The notes under the pieces are model-generated. The model saw nothing but the letters and a program-made list of their open reading frames with translations, made no database searches and was not told where the DNA came from. DNA of 64,000 bases from Chryseobacterium sp. 7 (GTDB taxonomy: Bacteria > Bacteroidota > Bacteroidia > Flavobacteriales > Weeksellaceae): the NCBI RefSeq assembly GCF_003663845.1, contig NZ_RCCA01000001.1, positions 434,001 to 498,000 of the forward strand. The letters are read 5' to 3'. The position numbers and the translations under genes were made by a program. Every line of letters begins with the position of its first letter. Positions within the stretch are counted from its first letter, which is position 1. Of this stretch, positions 35,948 through 45,592 are shown in pieces.

Positions 35948-37435
35948 ATGAAAAAAATCATCTGCCTTCTGCTAGGCCTATCTTATGGGTTAATGCATTC
36001 TCAATCTCAAGATCTTGCAACAATTGCACAGGGAAAATACCTGGGTTTACAGTCTATTTCAGACAACGAAAAGAATCTTTTCGGATACATGGCTCTTTAC
36101 GACCTTGGTAAGACAGAAAGTGATAAGAAGAAAAACAAATTAGAATATATTTTGTTTGATAAAAATCTCAATTCTCTTTCCACAGGAAATTTTGAAAGCG
36201 ATGAGACTGCCGTTGAATACTTTCCTTATATTAATTCAAATAAACAGCTTGTTATCACCCCTTCCTTTAAAATCTATGACTACGCTTTTGACAAATCATT
36301 TTATGTTCCTTCGGATTTTATTATTGATCTGCATGATTATCAGATTAAAAAGAAGGATAAACTGGAGTATGACGGAACCAATCTGACATCTATTTCATCT
36401 TCAAAAACGAACAGGGAATTAAAAGACGACAATAAGGATCTTAAAAAAGAAAAAGGATATAAACTATATTCTGAAATTGTAGAACTAGACAACGGACAAA
36501 CAGTTATTTCCGAATTTAAAGATGCTAAAAACGGTTTCAAGGATATTAAGGTAAGCCTTTTCAGCAAAGATCATCAGAAACTCTGGGAATACCCTTTTTT
36601 TGATAAAGACCATAAAAACAATTCTGTTAAGTTTAAAATAGCCAATTATGACGATGATGTTTTAATCGCAAAAATATTTAAATACCAGGAGGGAGATCCT
36701 GAGTACTATTTTATGGTTTTTGACATGAAAACTGGCAAGCCTTTAAATAAACTTCCGTTTCCCTATGAAACTCATCTTTATATTACTTTGAATTCTGTTG
36801 ACGGAATTATAAACAGCAAATACAATACAGATAAAACATTAACATCATTATTGAAGTATTCCGGCAGCGCTTCAAATATTGAAGGTTTTGTAAAGCTTAC
36901 TTATGACAAAACCCAGAATCGGTTATCTTTTAATGAGATCAATCTGCAGGATCTTTATAAGGACCATAAAGATATTGAAGAGCTAAAAGACCCTTTTGAT
37001 TCTAAAGATCTGGATATACAATCTGTCAACTTTTTACAAAACAATGATGTGATCGCCATTTTTCAGAAAATCAATAAAAAAAACAATGATGTTTCGGATC
37101 TTGTGGTGATGGATTATGATCCTGATATGAATCTAAGGAATATCAAAACTTACCCTTCTCAGAAAAACAGTACTTATCTTTTTTCACAATATCTGAACGA
37201 CAAAAAAGACCTAGCCTTCTTTTATGCCAATACAGAGAAGAAAAGCAGAGAAAAAAAGTGGAATCTTTACATCAATACATTCATAAACGGACAATTCAAA
37301 CAGGAAACCCTCCCTATGTCTTCAGAAAATAATTTTATCATTCCTTACAATGCAAAAGAGGGATATATTCTGCTTCAGGAACTCAATGAAAAAGAGAAAT
37401 ACAATAAAATTCGTCTGGAAAGATTAAATTATTAA
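35948..37435 (+). CDS. Exported protein of unknown function, tandem paralogue 1
   Basis: 495 residues with signal peptide (MKKIICLLLGLSYGLMHSQ). Shares with the next gene the start pattern QDLxTxAxGxxxGxxxxxDxxxNLxGYxxLYxxGK and the end pattern EGYILLxExNEKEKxNKIRLExLNY, so the two are clear paralogues. The mature part alternates short beta-like segments (VxxFxMKTGKP, YLFSQYLN) suggestive of a beta-propeller, but no family is recognised. A TATTTTTG box at 35925-35932 lies 15 nt upstream. The IS inserted just before this promoter. Confidence 0.8.
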   Translation: MKKIICLLLGLSYGLMHSQSQDLATIAQGKYLGLQSISDNEKNLFGYMALYDLGKTESDKKKNKLEYILFDKNLNSLSTGNFESDETAVEYFPYINSNKQLVITPSFKIYDYAFDKSFYVPSDFIIDLHDYQIKKKDKLEYDGTNLTSISSSKTNRELKDDNKDLKKEKGYKLYSEIVELDNGQTVISEFKDAKNGFKDIKVSLFSKDHQKLWEYPFFDKDHKNNSVKFKIANYDDDVLIAKIFKYQEGDPEYYFMVFDMKTGKPLNKLPFPYETHLYITLNSVDGIINSKYNTDKTLTSLLKYSGSASNIEGFVKLTYDKTQNRLSFNEINLQDLYKDHKDIEELKDPFDSKDLDIQSVNFLQNNDVIAIFQKINKKNNDVSDLVVMDYDPDMNLRNIKTYPSQKNSTYLFSQYLNDKKDLAFFYANTEKKSREKKWNLYINTFINGQFKQETLPMSSENNFIIPYNAKEGYILLQELNEKEKYNKIRLERLNY

Positions 37436-37480
37436 ATTTCCTTTTACTAATTCTGTATTTTTGGCATTCAAATTTTAACC

Positions 37481-39010
37481 ATGAAAAAAATAACTATGAT
37501 CATGTTTGGATTGATCCAGACATTTGCGTTTTCCCAGACACAGGACCTTACGACACTCGCTGCCGGTGATCATGTGGGAATGAATGCTCTATTTGATGAT
37601 AAAGACAATCTTTACGGTTACGTTTCTCTATATTCTTACGGAAAATCCGGAGATAAGACTAAAAAGTTTGAATATGTTATATTAGACAAAAACCTCAATC
37701 CTGTTGCCAATAAAGAATTTGAAGGAGATATCACCGCTGCTTCTTATTTAGGATATGTAGATTTTAAAGGTCAGATTATTCTAAAGCCTTCCATGATGGA
37801 TTATTCCCTTGTAAAAAGCAAAGAAATCTTCACTCCGGTTTCTATGGTAATCGATCCGAAAACCAACTCTATTACCAGAAAACTCTATTACGACTATCTG
37901 GAAAATGGAACCTTCAAAGAAATCAACGAGCCGAAAAGCTGGAAAGAACAGCGTAAGGAGAACCGTGATGAGAAAAAAGATAAGGGCTACAACTACGTTT
38001 CTGCTGTAGGAGAACTGAAAAAAGGAGGTTATTTTGCGGTTGAATACAAAGATTTCGGTAAGTACCAAAATAGCAACAGCCTTATGAAGTTTGACGAAAA
38101 CAAAAAGGAAATCTGGAGGTATAAATACAATACAGACGGAAGCAAAAAAATATACACTACACTCTCTGTTTTGGAAAGAGACGAGAATTATATGTACTGC
38201 ATCATGAAAAAAGTGAATGACAAGCAGAAAACATTCAGTCTTCTGGTGCTTGATATGAAAACCGGAAAAGAAAAGTCTAACAAGCCTGTTACCGGATTAT
38301 CTGATGATACAATAGACAATATTGAATCCTATTACTCTAATTACAGAAAAATTGATAATGATAAAACTTTTGATGATAAGGTAGTTTTATTGGGAAGAAA
38401 TTATGATGATTCCCAATCTGTAGGATTTGCAAGAATGATCCTCAACAAATCGGATTTCTCAGTAGATACAAAAGCAATTAATTACGAGCCTAATATCTCT
38501 GCCTTTCTTCCAAAGCTCAACAAAATAGGAATGGTAGAAAGCGGTTACATGCTTCAGACCAAAGACATGTACTTTATGAATGACGGAAGTGTTGGCATTT
38601 TATCAGAAAAATATAAACCCGAAGGTCAATACTCTGCTCCCAAAACTACAGATCTTGTCTACATCTACACAGACAAGGATTTTAAAGTGAAAAATGTACA
38701 GGTTTTTGAAAAAGAAAAATCAAAATGGGTCAACAGTGATTACCTTTTCTCACAATACCTCAACGGTGGAAAAGATGTGGTCTTTTTCTACCGAGACTAT
38801 CAAAAAGATGAAGTAACCAAACAGAAAAGATGGAACCTGTTTATCAATACCATTATTGATGGGAAATTCAAACAGGAGATTATTCCTATTTCAGAAAAAG
38901 ACAATTATGCCGTAACGCCGTATGTAGGAAAAGAAGGCTATATTCTTCTTCGTGAGTATAACGAGAAAGAAAAATTCAATAAGATCCGTTTGGAAAAATT
39001 AAATTACTAA
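37481..39010 (+). CDS. Exported protein of unknown function, tandem paralogue 2
   Basis: 509 residues with signal peptide (MKKITMIMFGLIQTFAFSQ). Paralogue of the preceding gene over its whole length, ending in the same KFNKIRLEKLNY. It has its own -7 box TATTTTTG at 37456-37463, so the two genes are separately promoted although adjacent. Periplasmic or surface location is expected. Function unknown; the repeated hydrophobic strands suggest a propeller-like fold, which is inference. Confidence 0.8.
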   Translation: MKKITMIMFGLIQTFAFSQTQDLTTLAAGDHVGMNALFDDKDNLYGYVSLYSYGKSGDKTKKFEYVILDKNLNPVANKEFEGDITAASYLGYVDFKGQIILKPSMMDYSLVKSKEIFTPVSMVIDPKTNSITRKLYYDYLENGTFKEINEPKSWKEQRKENRDEKKDKGYNYVSAVGELKKGGYFAVEYKDFGKYQNSNSLMKFDENKKEIWRYKYNTDGSKKIYTTLSVLERDENYMYCIMKKVNDKQKTFSLLVLDMKTGKEKSNKPVTGLSDDTIDNIESYYSNYRKIDNDKTFDDKVVLLGRNYDDSQSVGFARMILNKSDFSVDTKAINYEPNISAFLPKLNKIGMVESGYMLQTKDMYFMNDGSVGILSEKYKPEGQYSAPKTTDLVYIYTDKDFKVKNVQVFEKEKSKWVNSDYLFSQYLNGGKDVVFFYRDYQKDEVTKQKRWNLFINTIIDGKFKQEIIPISEKDNYAVTPYVGKEGYILLREYNEKEKFNKIRLEKLNY

Positions 39011-39015
39011 TACAA

Positions 39016-39046
39016 AAAGAATCCTGACGAAACATCAGGGTTCTTT
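39016..39046 (+). terminator. Terminator after the paralogue pair
   Basis: AAAGAATCCTGA (39016-39027) pairs with TCAGGGTTCTTT (39035-39046) with one G-T pair and a 7-nt loop, followed by CTTTTATG. Confidence 0.85.
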
Positions 39047-39094
39047 CTTTTATGTTTTGGCTAAAGTTCGTTCCTATTGATCCTTTAATTATGA

Positions 39095-40432
39095 TCAGTT
39101 TACCTTCGCCATTGTCTCATTCGTCTGATAAAAATCTGCGATATTTTTGATTTCATCAAGGCTTAAATTCCACATGAAATTCAGAAACTGCTGGTAACTT
39201 TCACTCTGATCTTTAGGTTCTATCCTATCCAGATACCGGTTCAGATTATAATTTTTTCTCGCTTCGTATATTTTGGAGAAACATCTTCCCAGCCAACTTT
39301 TATAATACTTTTCTTCCTCCTCATCCTGCAAAAACTGCATGGCAGTATAAATTCCCACTCCGTAATCTTCCGAATGAAAATAATTAGGTAAAATTTCCAT
39401 TCTTGCTGTTTTTCTTAGTGCAACAAATAAATCCGTAGGCTTTTCCGGTGTAGCCGGATTTTTAAGCTCAGCAAAAGTCTTTTTAAGCATTTCAATTCTT
39501 CTGGATATTTCAGGATGTGATGCCAGAGAATCTTTGTTCAGTTTTTCCTTGTAGAAATTATAGTTATATAGAGAAAAATCTTCCTTTTTCATCCATTTTT
39601 CATTGAATGCCTGTTTCGGGAGATTAAATAATTTCCTGTAGGTATCCACCTTCAGTTCTCTTGGTGAGATGGTATCAAAATCTTGCAGCCTCTGAAGAGC
39701 ATTTACAAACTCCGCTTTCTTAAAATCACTGTTTTTAAAAATGACATAGCCCAAAGAGTCTGCCTGCATTTCGCTTTGTCTTCTTTCCACTCCTTTTTTG
39801 TACGCTGTGTTTTTTAAAATATCAAAAGCTTTCTGATTCTGGCTTTGGCTTCGGCTTGTTGTTGTGGATTTTATATTTTCCACTACCACTTTGTCCAGTT
39901 TATCCTGCTCAATAATTTTCAGAAAATTTTTCAGGGAATGTCCCTCTATTTTGTGCCCCAGCTCATGGGCTATCACTGCAGCAATCTGTTCTTCATTATT
40001 CAGCCAGCTGTAAAGTCCCATATTGATTACAAAAGTACCGTCAGCAAGGCAGTATGCATTGGGAGTATTATCTTTTGCAATCAGAATTTTAAGATCCTGA
40101 GGAATTTGTGGATTATTCTTTTTAAGACGTTGAATCATAGCCTGTATACTGGTTTCAAATTCAGATTTAAAGATAAAATCCTTATTTTTCACCTGCTTTT
40201 CAAAATCAGTTCCGAATTCTTTATAAATTTTGGATAATTCCGTACCTGTCTTCCCGGAATACTGGGATTTTAATCTCTTTACCGTCGCTTCATTATTTCC
40301 TTCGAAATTCTTTAAAAAAGATTTTCGCTGTATATAATCTGCTGTATCTATCGGTTTATAGATTTGGGCAAGTCCCATCATAGAACATAAAAAACATCCC
40401 AATACAATCAATTTTCTGGTCATAGTTTTCAT
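39095..40432 (-). CDS. M48 family metallopeptidase, exported
   Basis: 445 residues from MKTMTRKLIVLGC, preferred because a TATTTTTG box (minus strand, 40443-40450) lies just upstream and an upstream in-frame ATG at 40486 would precede that promoter. A signal peptide is followed by an M48 peptidase domain: the zinc motif HELGHKIEGH and downstream EMQADSLGYVIF supplying the third ligand Glu. The C-terminal 200 residues are helical and unlike known domains. Likely a periplasmic quality-control protease similar in kind to BepA/LoiP. Confidence 0.88.
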   Translation of the reverse strand: MKTMTRKLIVLGCFLCSMMGLAQIYKPIDTADYIQRKSFLKNFEGNNEATVKRLKSQYSGKTGTELSKIYKEFGTDFEKQVKNKDFIFKSEFETSIQAMIQRLKKNNPQIPQDLKILIAKDNTPNAYCLADGTFVINMGLYSWLNNEEQIAAVIAHELGHKIEGHSLKNFLKIIEQDKLDKVVVENIKSTTTSRSQSQNQKAFDILKNTAYKKGVERRQSEMQADSLGYVIFKNSDFKKAEFVNALQRLQDFDTISPRELKVDTYRKLFNLPKQAFNEKWMKKEDFSLYNYNFYKEKLNKDSLASHPEISRRIEMLKKTFAELKNPATPEKPTDLFVALRKTARMEILPNYFHSEDYGVGIYTAMQFLQDEEEEKYYKSWLGRCFSKIYEARKNYNLNRYLDRIEPKDQSESYQQFLNFMWNLSLDEIKNIADFYQTNETMAKVN

Positions 40433-40523
40433 CAAATAAGAGCAAAAATAATGTATTTGATGATTCATTGTAATTTTTATAACCAAATTATTTTAAATTT
40501 GTTAAAGACCCATTCATGAAAAA

Positions 40524-41657
40524 ATGAGAATACTAAAGTATATGATAGGCGGAGCTGTAGCAGGTGCCGCAGCGGCTTATTTTCTGGGATATGATTATTT
40601 ATTTAGTGGTATTTCCAAAACTTATCTTAAAGGAAAATCAAGTGCACACATTGATGACGGAAATCTTTTCCCCAGCCATCCTATTGCTACAGAAGAACCC
40701 ATACTTTGGGAAGAAGATCCGGATTACAATAAAAAGGAATTACCTAAACATTTAGTTGAAAACTTACAACACTCCAGAACAGCCGCTTTTGTAGTGATAA
40801 GGAATGGAAAAATTCTTCATGAACAGTATTGGAATGGCTATAACCAGCTTTCACAGACCAATTCTTTTTCTATGGCCAAAGCAGTCACTGTAATGTTGTT
40901 AGGAAAAGCACTGGAAGAAGGTATCATTCCAACTATTGATGAAAAACTATCTGATTTTTATTCTGAATTTAAAGATAAACCCTTCGGAAATGAGGTAACC
41001 CTTAAAAATCTGGCTCAAATGGAAGCCGGACTGGACTGGGATGAAAATTACAATAATCCGTTTCTGCCCAATGCAAAAGCTTATTATGGAAAAAGCCTTG
41101 TAAAAGCAGTGTTTTCAAGAAAATTCAAAGAAGAACCAGGAGTAAGATTTGAATATCAAAGCGGATCTACGCAGCTTCTTGGCTTCGCCCTTAGAAAAGC
41201 ATTGAATAAACCATTAGCAAGCTATTTATCAGAAAAATTCTGGGTTCCTTTGGGCATGGAGCAAAATGCTAAGTGGAGCACAGACGATCACGGTATGGAA
41301 AAAACGTATTGCTGTATTCATTCCAATGCAAGGGATTTTGCCAAGCTGGGACAGCTATTTTTGGATAACGGAAAAGCCGGAGACCAGCAAATACTCAATG
41401 CAGACTTCATTGAACAGATGAGAACTCCTACCGAAAAGTCTGAAAACATCTATGGAATGGGGCTTTGGATTAATCATGACAATCCTATTAAACATTATTA
41501 TTTCCTCGGATTACAGGGACAATACATTATCATGATTCCGGAGCATAATATCGTTATCGTAAAAACCGGAAGCTATTCCAACAACCCTAAAAATGACAGA
41601 GGAAGACCAGACCAGGTAAGATTCTTTGTGAATGAAATTGTATCATTATTCCAATAA
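40524..41657 (+). CDS. Serine hydrolase, class C beta-lactamase family
   Basis: 377 residues with an N-terminal membrane segment (MIGGAVAGAAAAYFLGYDYLF). SxxK is seen in SFSMAKAVTVML, and YQSGSTQLLG holds the second active-site Tyr. The overall plan resembles 6-aminohexanoate-dimer hydrolase and other penicillin-binding-like esterases rather than true beta-lactamases. Substrate unknown. The -7 box TAAATTTG is at 40494-40501. The next gene begins 5 nt after its stop, so the two form an operon. Confidence 0.87.
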   Translation: MRILKYMIGGAVAGAAAAYFLGYDYLFSGISKTYLKGKSSAHIDDGNLFPSHPIATEEPILWEEDPDYNKKELPKHLVENLQHSRTAAFVVIRNGKILHEQYWNGYNQLSQTNSFSMAKAVTVMLLGKALEEGIIPTIDEKLSDFYSEFKDKPFGNEVTLKNLAQMEAGLDWDENYNNPFLPNAKAYYGKSLVKAVFSRKFKEEPGVRFEYQSGSTQLLGFALRKALNKPLASYLSEKFWVPLGMEQNAKWSTDDHGMEKTYCCIHSNARDFAKLGQLFLDNGKAGDQQILNADFIEQMRTPTEKSENIYGMGLWINHDNPIKHYYFLGLQGQYIIMIPEHNIVIVKTGSYSNNPKNDRGRPDQVRFFVNEIVSLFQ

Positions 41658-41662
41658 ACACT

Positions 41663-42274
41663 ATGGAAAAATACAGCATAAACGTTGATGAATACATTGA
41701 AAAATCTCCGGATTTTGCGAAACCTATTTTAGAATATCTCCGTGAAACCATTCATGAAGCCTGTCCCGATGCAGAAGAGGCCATCAAATGGAAATTTCCT
41801 GCTTTTATGTATAAAGGAAAAATTCTCTGCTCCATTACTGCTTTCAAGCAATATTGCAGTCTGGGATTCTGGCTTCACCAGGAGATGAAAACTTTACAGG
41901 AAATAGAAACAACTGCTGAAAAAAGTTCAATGTTCAGTTTAGGAAAAGTAACCCGCCTTGAAGATCTTCCATCCAAACCTCAGCTAAAAAGCGCTATCCA
42001 GGAAGCCATGGAGCTTACAGACATGGGAGTTACGATGAAAAAAGCCCCTCCATCCAAAGTAGAAATGGATGTTCCTGATTATTTTCAGTCGGCTTTAAAT
42101 GCCCAGCCAAAAGCAAAAGAAATTTTTGAAAAAGCTTCACCATCTTTCAGAAAAGAGTATATTGCATGGGTTTCCGAAGCCAAAACAGAAGCTACCAAAA
42201 ACAAAAGATTGGAACAGTCTTTGGAATGGATAGCCGAAGGCAAAGGCCGGAACTGGAAGTACCAGAAAAAATAA
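41663..42274 (+). CDS. YdeI/OmdA-type DUF1801 protein
   Basis: 203 residues, cytoplasmic. The N-terminal half is a DUF1801 (YdhG-like) domain with EAIKWKFPAFMYKGKILCSI; the C-terminal half (PDYFQSALNAQPKAKEIFEKASPSFRKEYIAWVSEAKTEATK) is the OmdA/YdeI domain linked to bacteriocin-protection proteins. Function remains weakly defined. It is translationally close to the serine hydrolase gene before it and 12 nt from the AraC/TPR gene after it. Confidence 0.85.
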   Translation: MEKYSINVDEYIEKSPDFAKPILEYLRETIHEACPDAEEAIKWKFPAFMYKGKILCSITAFKQYCSLGFWLHQEMKTLQEIETTAEKSSMFSLGKVTRLEDLPSKPQLKSAIQEAMELTDMGVTMKKAPPSKVEMDVPDYFQSALNAQPKAKEIFEKASPSFRKEYIAWVSEAKTEATKNKRLEQSLEWIAEGKGRNWKYQKK

Positions 42275-42286
42275 AAAACACACGCA

Positions 42287-43846
42287 ATGAAGAAAAAAAT
42301 TATTCTCTTTTTCTTCCTTATTATTTCATTTTTTACATTCGCTCAATCGTTTGATTTTGAGGGACAATATAAGTATGCCCGCATGCTTTCTTCTAAAAAT
42401 CCGGACAGCTCGGAAATTGTTCTGAATAAGATTATAGATTCTGCACAGAAAAGAAATGTCCCTGAATTTCTTGCAAAGGCTTATTATTTAAAGTCTTTCA
42501 ACAGTTATTTGAAATCTGATGCTGAAAAAAGCCTTGATTTTGCTGATAAAGCGCTTAAAGTATCTACTCAAAGCAATTACAGCATTGGGAAGGCACTGGC
42601 GTACAGAATGCAGGGAACTCAATATGCAAAGCTTGGGCTGCTTAAAGAATCTTCTACAAGCCTTAGAAATGCACTAGCAGAAGTAAAAACCAATAATACG
42701 GAAGAAGGGCATGAGCTGAAAGGGATGATCTTTAATTCTTTTTTGATTCTTCTGAATAAGAATCAGTACAAAGAGAAAGAATATTACTCTAAAAGTGCCA
42801 TTCAGGAGTTTCAGAAACTTAAAAATACAGCCAGACGAAATGAATTACTGATCTCAGCTTATACCAATATGGGGTATAATTTATCTGAGGTGAAAAAGTT
42901 CAGGGAAGCCAAATATTATTTTGCAAATGCTCTTTCGTTGGTGGGAGAAAGCAATTATTATCTTCGGGCCAACATTCTTAATGATATCGGATTTTCTTTT
43001 TCAAAACAGAATAAACCGGACAGTGCCGTGCTGTACTTTCAGAAGTCTCTGGCCATTGTAGATCAGTACGGTTTCAATGAAAAAAAGATTGAGGTGACCA
43101 AGAATCTTGAAGAAGCTTATGCCCAGCTCCACGATGAATCCAATACCGAGAAGTATAAAATTGAAAATCTTAAATTAAAAGACAGCGTTGCTTACAACAG
43201 ATCCATGGCTGTCAACAAAACATTATCAAAAAAAGAGAAAAGTTTCCATCAGCAGCTCAACGAAAGCCACAGTATTTCAAAATGGCTTATTATCGCCTGT
43301 ATTGCTCTGCTAATTGTTTTAGGAGCGATGATTTTCAATAGCATTCGTCTGCGAAAAAAACATAAAGAAGCGGTTGCTAAAATTTACAAAGATGGAATTT
43401 CACCTGTTGTTTATGAGGAAGATCCACTGGAAACTTCTGAGGATATTCAGACAAAAAACACCCCTACTCCTATTGAAATAAAAATTTCGCCTGAAGTAGA
43501 GGAAAACATACTAGATGGATTAACAATTTTTGAAGAAAACCTTGAGTTTAACAACAAAAACATTTCTCGTTATAATCTTGCAAATACGTTGAATATCAAC
43601 ACAAAATATCTTTCAACGGTTATCAAGAAACATAAAAAATTTAATTTTAACCAATACATTAATCACCTGAGGATCAATTATATCGTCAATCAGCTGAAAA
43701 ATGAGCCTCAATACAGGAAATATAAGATCAATCACCTTGCTGAAATCACAGGATATTCATCTCACAGTGCCTTTTCTCTTGAATTCAAGAAAATCACAGG
43801 ACTGCATCCGTCTGCCTTCATCAAAACCCTTGATGAGATTTCCTAA
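42287..43846 (+). CDS. Membrane-anchored AraC regulator with TPR sensor
   Basis: 519 residues. Signal-like N-terminus (ILFFFLIISFFTFAQS), a periplasmic TPR-like helical array to about residue 320, one transmembrane helix (WLIIACIALLIVLGAMIF, about 335-352), then a cytoplasmic AraC-type HTH domain in the last 95 residues (NTKYLSTVIKKHKKFNFNQYI...ITGYSSHSAFSLEFKKITG). This architecture is common in Bacteroidota and senses an envelope signal directly. It converges on the three C1q-like genes, whose expression it might control; that is a guess from position. Confidence 0.87.
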   Translation: MKKKIILFFFLIISFFTFAQSFDFEGQYKYARMLSSKNPDSSEIVLNKIIDSAQKRNVPEFLAKAYYLKSFNSYLKSDAEKSLDFADKALKVSTQSNYSIGKALAYRMQGTQYAKLGLLKESSTSLRNALAEVKTNNTEEGHELKGMIFNSFLILLNKNQYKEKEYYSKSAIQEFQKLKNTARRNELLISAYTNMGYNLSEVKKFREAKYYFANALSLVGESNYYLRANILNDIGFSFSKQNKPDSAVLYFQKSLAIVDQYGFNEKKIEVTKNLEEAYAQLHDESNTEKYKIENLKLKDSVAYNRSMAVNKTLSKKEKSFHQQLNESHSISKWLIIACIALLIVLGAMIFNSIRLRKKHKEAVAKIYKDGISPVVYEEDPLETSEDIQTKNTPTPIEIKISPEVEENILDGLTIFEENLEFNNKNISRYNLANTLNINTKYLSTVIKKHKKFNFNQYINHLRINYIVNQLKNEPQYRKYKINHLAEITGYSSHSAFSLEFKKITGLHPSAFIKTLDEIS

Positions 43847-44761
43847 TTACTGTTCTGCTATGGTCAAATTATTATAACCGCCCGTATTATTAAGCGAAAA
43901 ATTCGCAACGTTTGAGTTATTTAAATTAAACCAGATGTAAGGCATCAGCCTCTGCCCTGTCGTCATATAGAATGAAGCGGTGCAGTTACTTCCTGCGTCA
44001 ATATTCCCAACACTGTTTGAGGACATGGTATTGGCACATTTCACGGTATTAACAATGTTGGCGGCAGTCAATCCTGCTGTATTATCATAAAGCTGCCAGA
44101 TCGCTTCTATCTGAATAGGGTTTAAAGGATCTGCCGTGTAATTAATAGCCATTGGAGCCAGATCTGTGGTGAACGTGGCTACATAAATTCCGTTTCTGGG
44201 TGCTGTAAAAATACCCGTTCCAGCATTGAAAGTTGTCCCGGAATTACTCTCAAAAGTTTTACTCCAGTCTACCAGATAATTACTTGCTCTGTTCTGCAAA
44301 CCAGCTGTTACCGTTGGCGTGGCAGGAGTTACAAGCTTTACATTATTCGTTGTTTTGGCCGCAATCACAATCACTTTATTACTGGCAGGCTGAGCTGTCA
44401 ACAGGGGAAGCCATTCATTTCCGTTGGAGTATTCCACTCCGCTGTTATAACGCACCGCTCCTTCATCTGCTGCAACTGCTGTGAGGGTGGAAGTTCCAAA
44501 ACCAATGGCACCGTTTCCGGAATTTCTGGCATCTACTTTTACCGCGGGGCTCAAAGTTCCCACTCCTATTTTTCCCGCGCTGTTCACAAGAATATCATTA
44601 GCCTGCTGAGCGGGAGTAAATGTTGATCCTGAAACAGGATTATCTTTCTGCCCGTCAATATGCAGAATACCCTGCGGGTTTGGGGTATTGATTCCAATTT
44701 GTGAAAATGCAAACTGGAAGCTTAAAGTCATTAAAATCAATAAACAATTTTTTTTCATCAT
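43847..44761 (-). CDS. Exported C1q-like protein, copy 3
   Basis: 304 residues. Signal peptide, then the IGINTPNPQGILHIDG and IGVGTLSPAVKVDAR repeats typical of Bacteroidota phage-tail-like or adhesin N-termini, and a C-terminal jelly-roll domain with GTGIFTAPRNGIYVATF, the C1q/TNF-like strand pattern. It is the third of three tandem paralogues. Likely a trimeric secreted or surface protein; no enzymatic motif. Its stop codon abuts that of the convergent AraC/TPR gene without an obvious terminator. Confidence 0.75.
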   Translation of the reverse strand: MMKKNCLLILMTLSFQFAFSQIGINTPNPQGILHIDGQKDNPVSGSTFTPAQQANDILVNSAGKIGVGTLSPAVKVDARNSGNGAIGFGTSTLTAVAADEGAVRYNSGVEYSNGNEWLPLLTAQPASNKVIVIAAKTTNNVKLVTPATPTVTAGLQNRASNYLVDWSKTFESNSGTTFNAGTGIFTAPRNGIYVATFTTDLAPMAINYTADPLNPIQIEAIWQLYDNTAGLTAANIVNTVKCANTMSSNSVGNIDAGSNCTASFYMTTGQRLMPYIWFNLNNSNVANFSLNNTGGYNNLTIAEQ

Positions 44762-44769
44762 GTATCTTT

Positions 44770-45582
44770 TTATAATCCGAAAATACTTAAAGAAGTCAGC
44801 GTAGAATCCGTATCCAGTGTTTTTGAACTTCCCAGTTTTTGATTCAGGCTTACGGTAATATTATCACCCTGGTTCAGGTTAAAAATTCCGGAGCAGTTCC
44901 CTGCAACGCGGTTTCCGATCGTATTGTTTCCTGGGTAACTTCCTACACATTTAAAAACTTTACCTGTTGAAGAAGACGCCGAATTGGTCTGAATTAAAGT
45001 TTCATACCTTGAATCATCCGCAATACTTCCCGAAGTCAGTGAAAAGGTAAATGAAACGATGTACACACCCGTTTTTGAAGCGATAAATGTTCCTGTACCT
45101 GCATTAAAGCTGCTGTTCACATCCGTTTTCTTAGTCCAGCCAATAACAGTTGCCTGTACTCCATCACTAAAGCTTTGTGTAGAAGCATTTTCTGCATCCA
45201 CAAAGTCATTCGGAGCTTTATGAGCCAATGTTACCCAGGCTGTTCCGTTAGAATAGCTCAAATCCTGAGTCCCGGAATTATACCTCATCGCTCCGGCCTT
45301 TGCTGCCGAAGCAGCTTGTGAAGTTCCTCCGATTCCTATTGCATTTAAACGTTCTCCTGATCTCAGATCAAGTCTTGTTTTGGGAGTTTTAGTTCCTATC
45401 CCTATATTTCCAGATTGGGTAATGACAACATCATCGTAATAGCTGGAAGGTGTAGAAACTGTGGTATTTTTTTGTCCGTCTATATGTACTGTTGCTTCCG
45501 GAGAAGACATATTGATTCCTATCTGTGCCTTTATCCCTATGCCTAAGCAAATGACCAGGAGCAGTCCTAATTTTTTTCTCAT
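44770..45582 (-). CDS. Exported C1q-like protein, copy 2
   Basis: 270 residues with signal peptide (KLGLLLVICLGIGIKA). The same plan as its neighbours: IGINMSSPEATVHIDGQK, IGIGTKTPKTRLDLR, a GAMRYNSGTQDLSYSNGTAW segment and a C-terminal C1q-like jelly roll (GTGTFIASKTGVYIVSFTF). Distances of 8-10 nt to the flanking copies indicate one operon. The N-terminal repeats resemble proteins that form trimeric beta-structures. Confidence 0.75.
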   Translation of the reverse strand: MRKKLGLLLVICLGIGIKAQIGINMSSPEATVHIDGQKNTTVSTPSSYYDDVVITQSGNIGIGTKTPKTRLDLRSGERLNAIGIGGTSQAASAAKAGAMRYNSGTQDLSYSNGTAWVTLAHKAPNDFVDAENASTQSFSDGVQATVIGWTKKTDVNSSFNAGTGTFIASKTGVYIVSFTFSLTSGSIADDSRYETLIQTNSASSSTGKVFKCVGSYPGNNTIGNRVAGNCSGIFNLNQGDNITVSLNQKLGSSKTLDTDSTLTSLSIFGL

Positions 45583-45592
45583 ATCAAATGTG

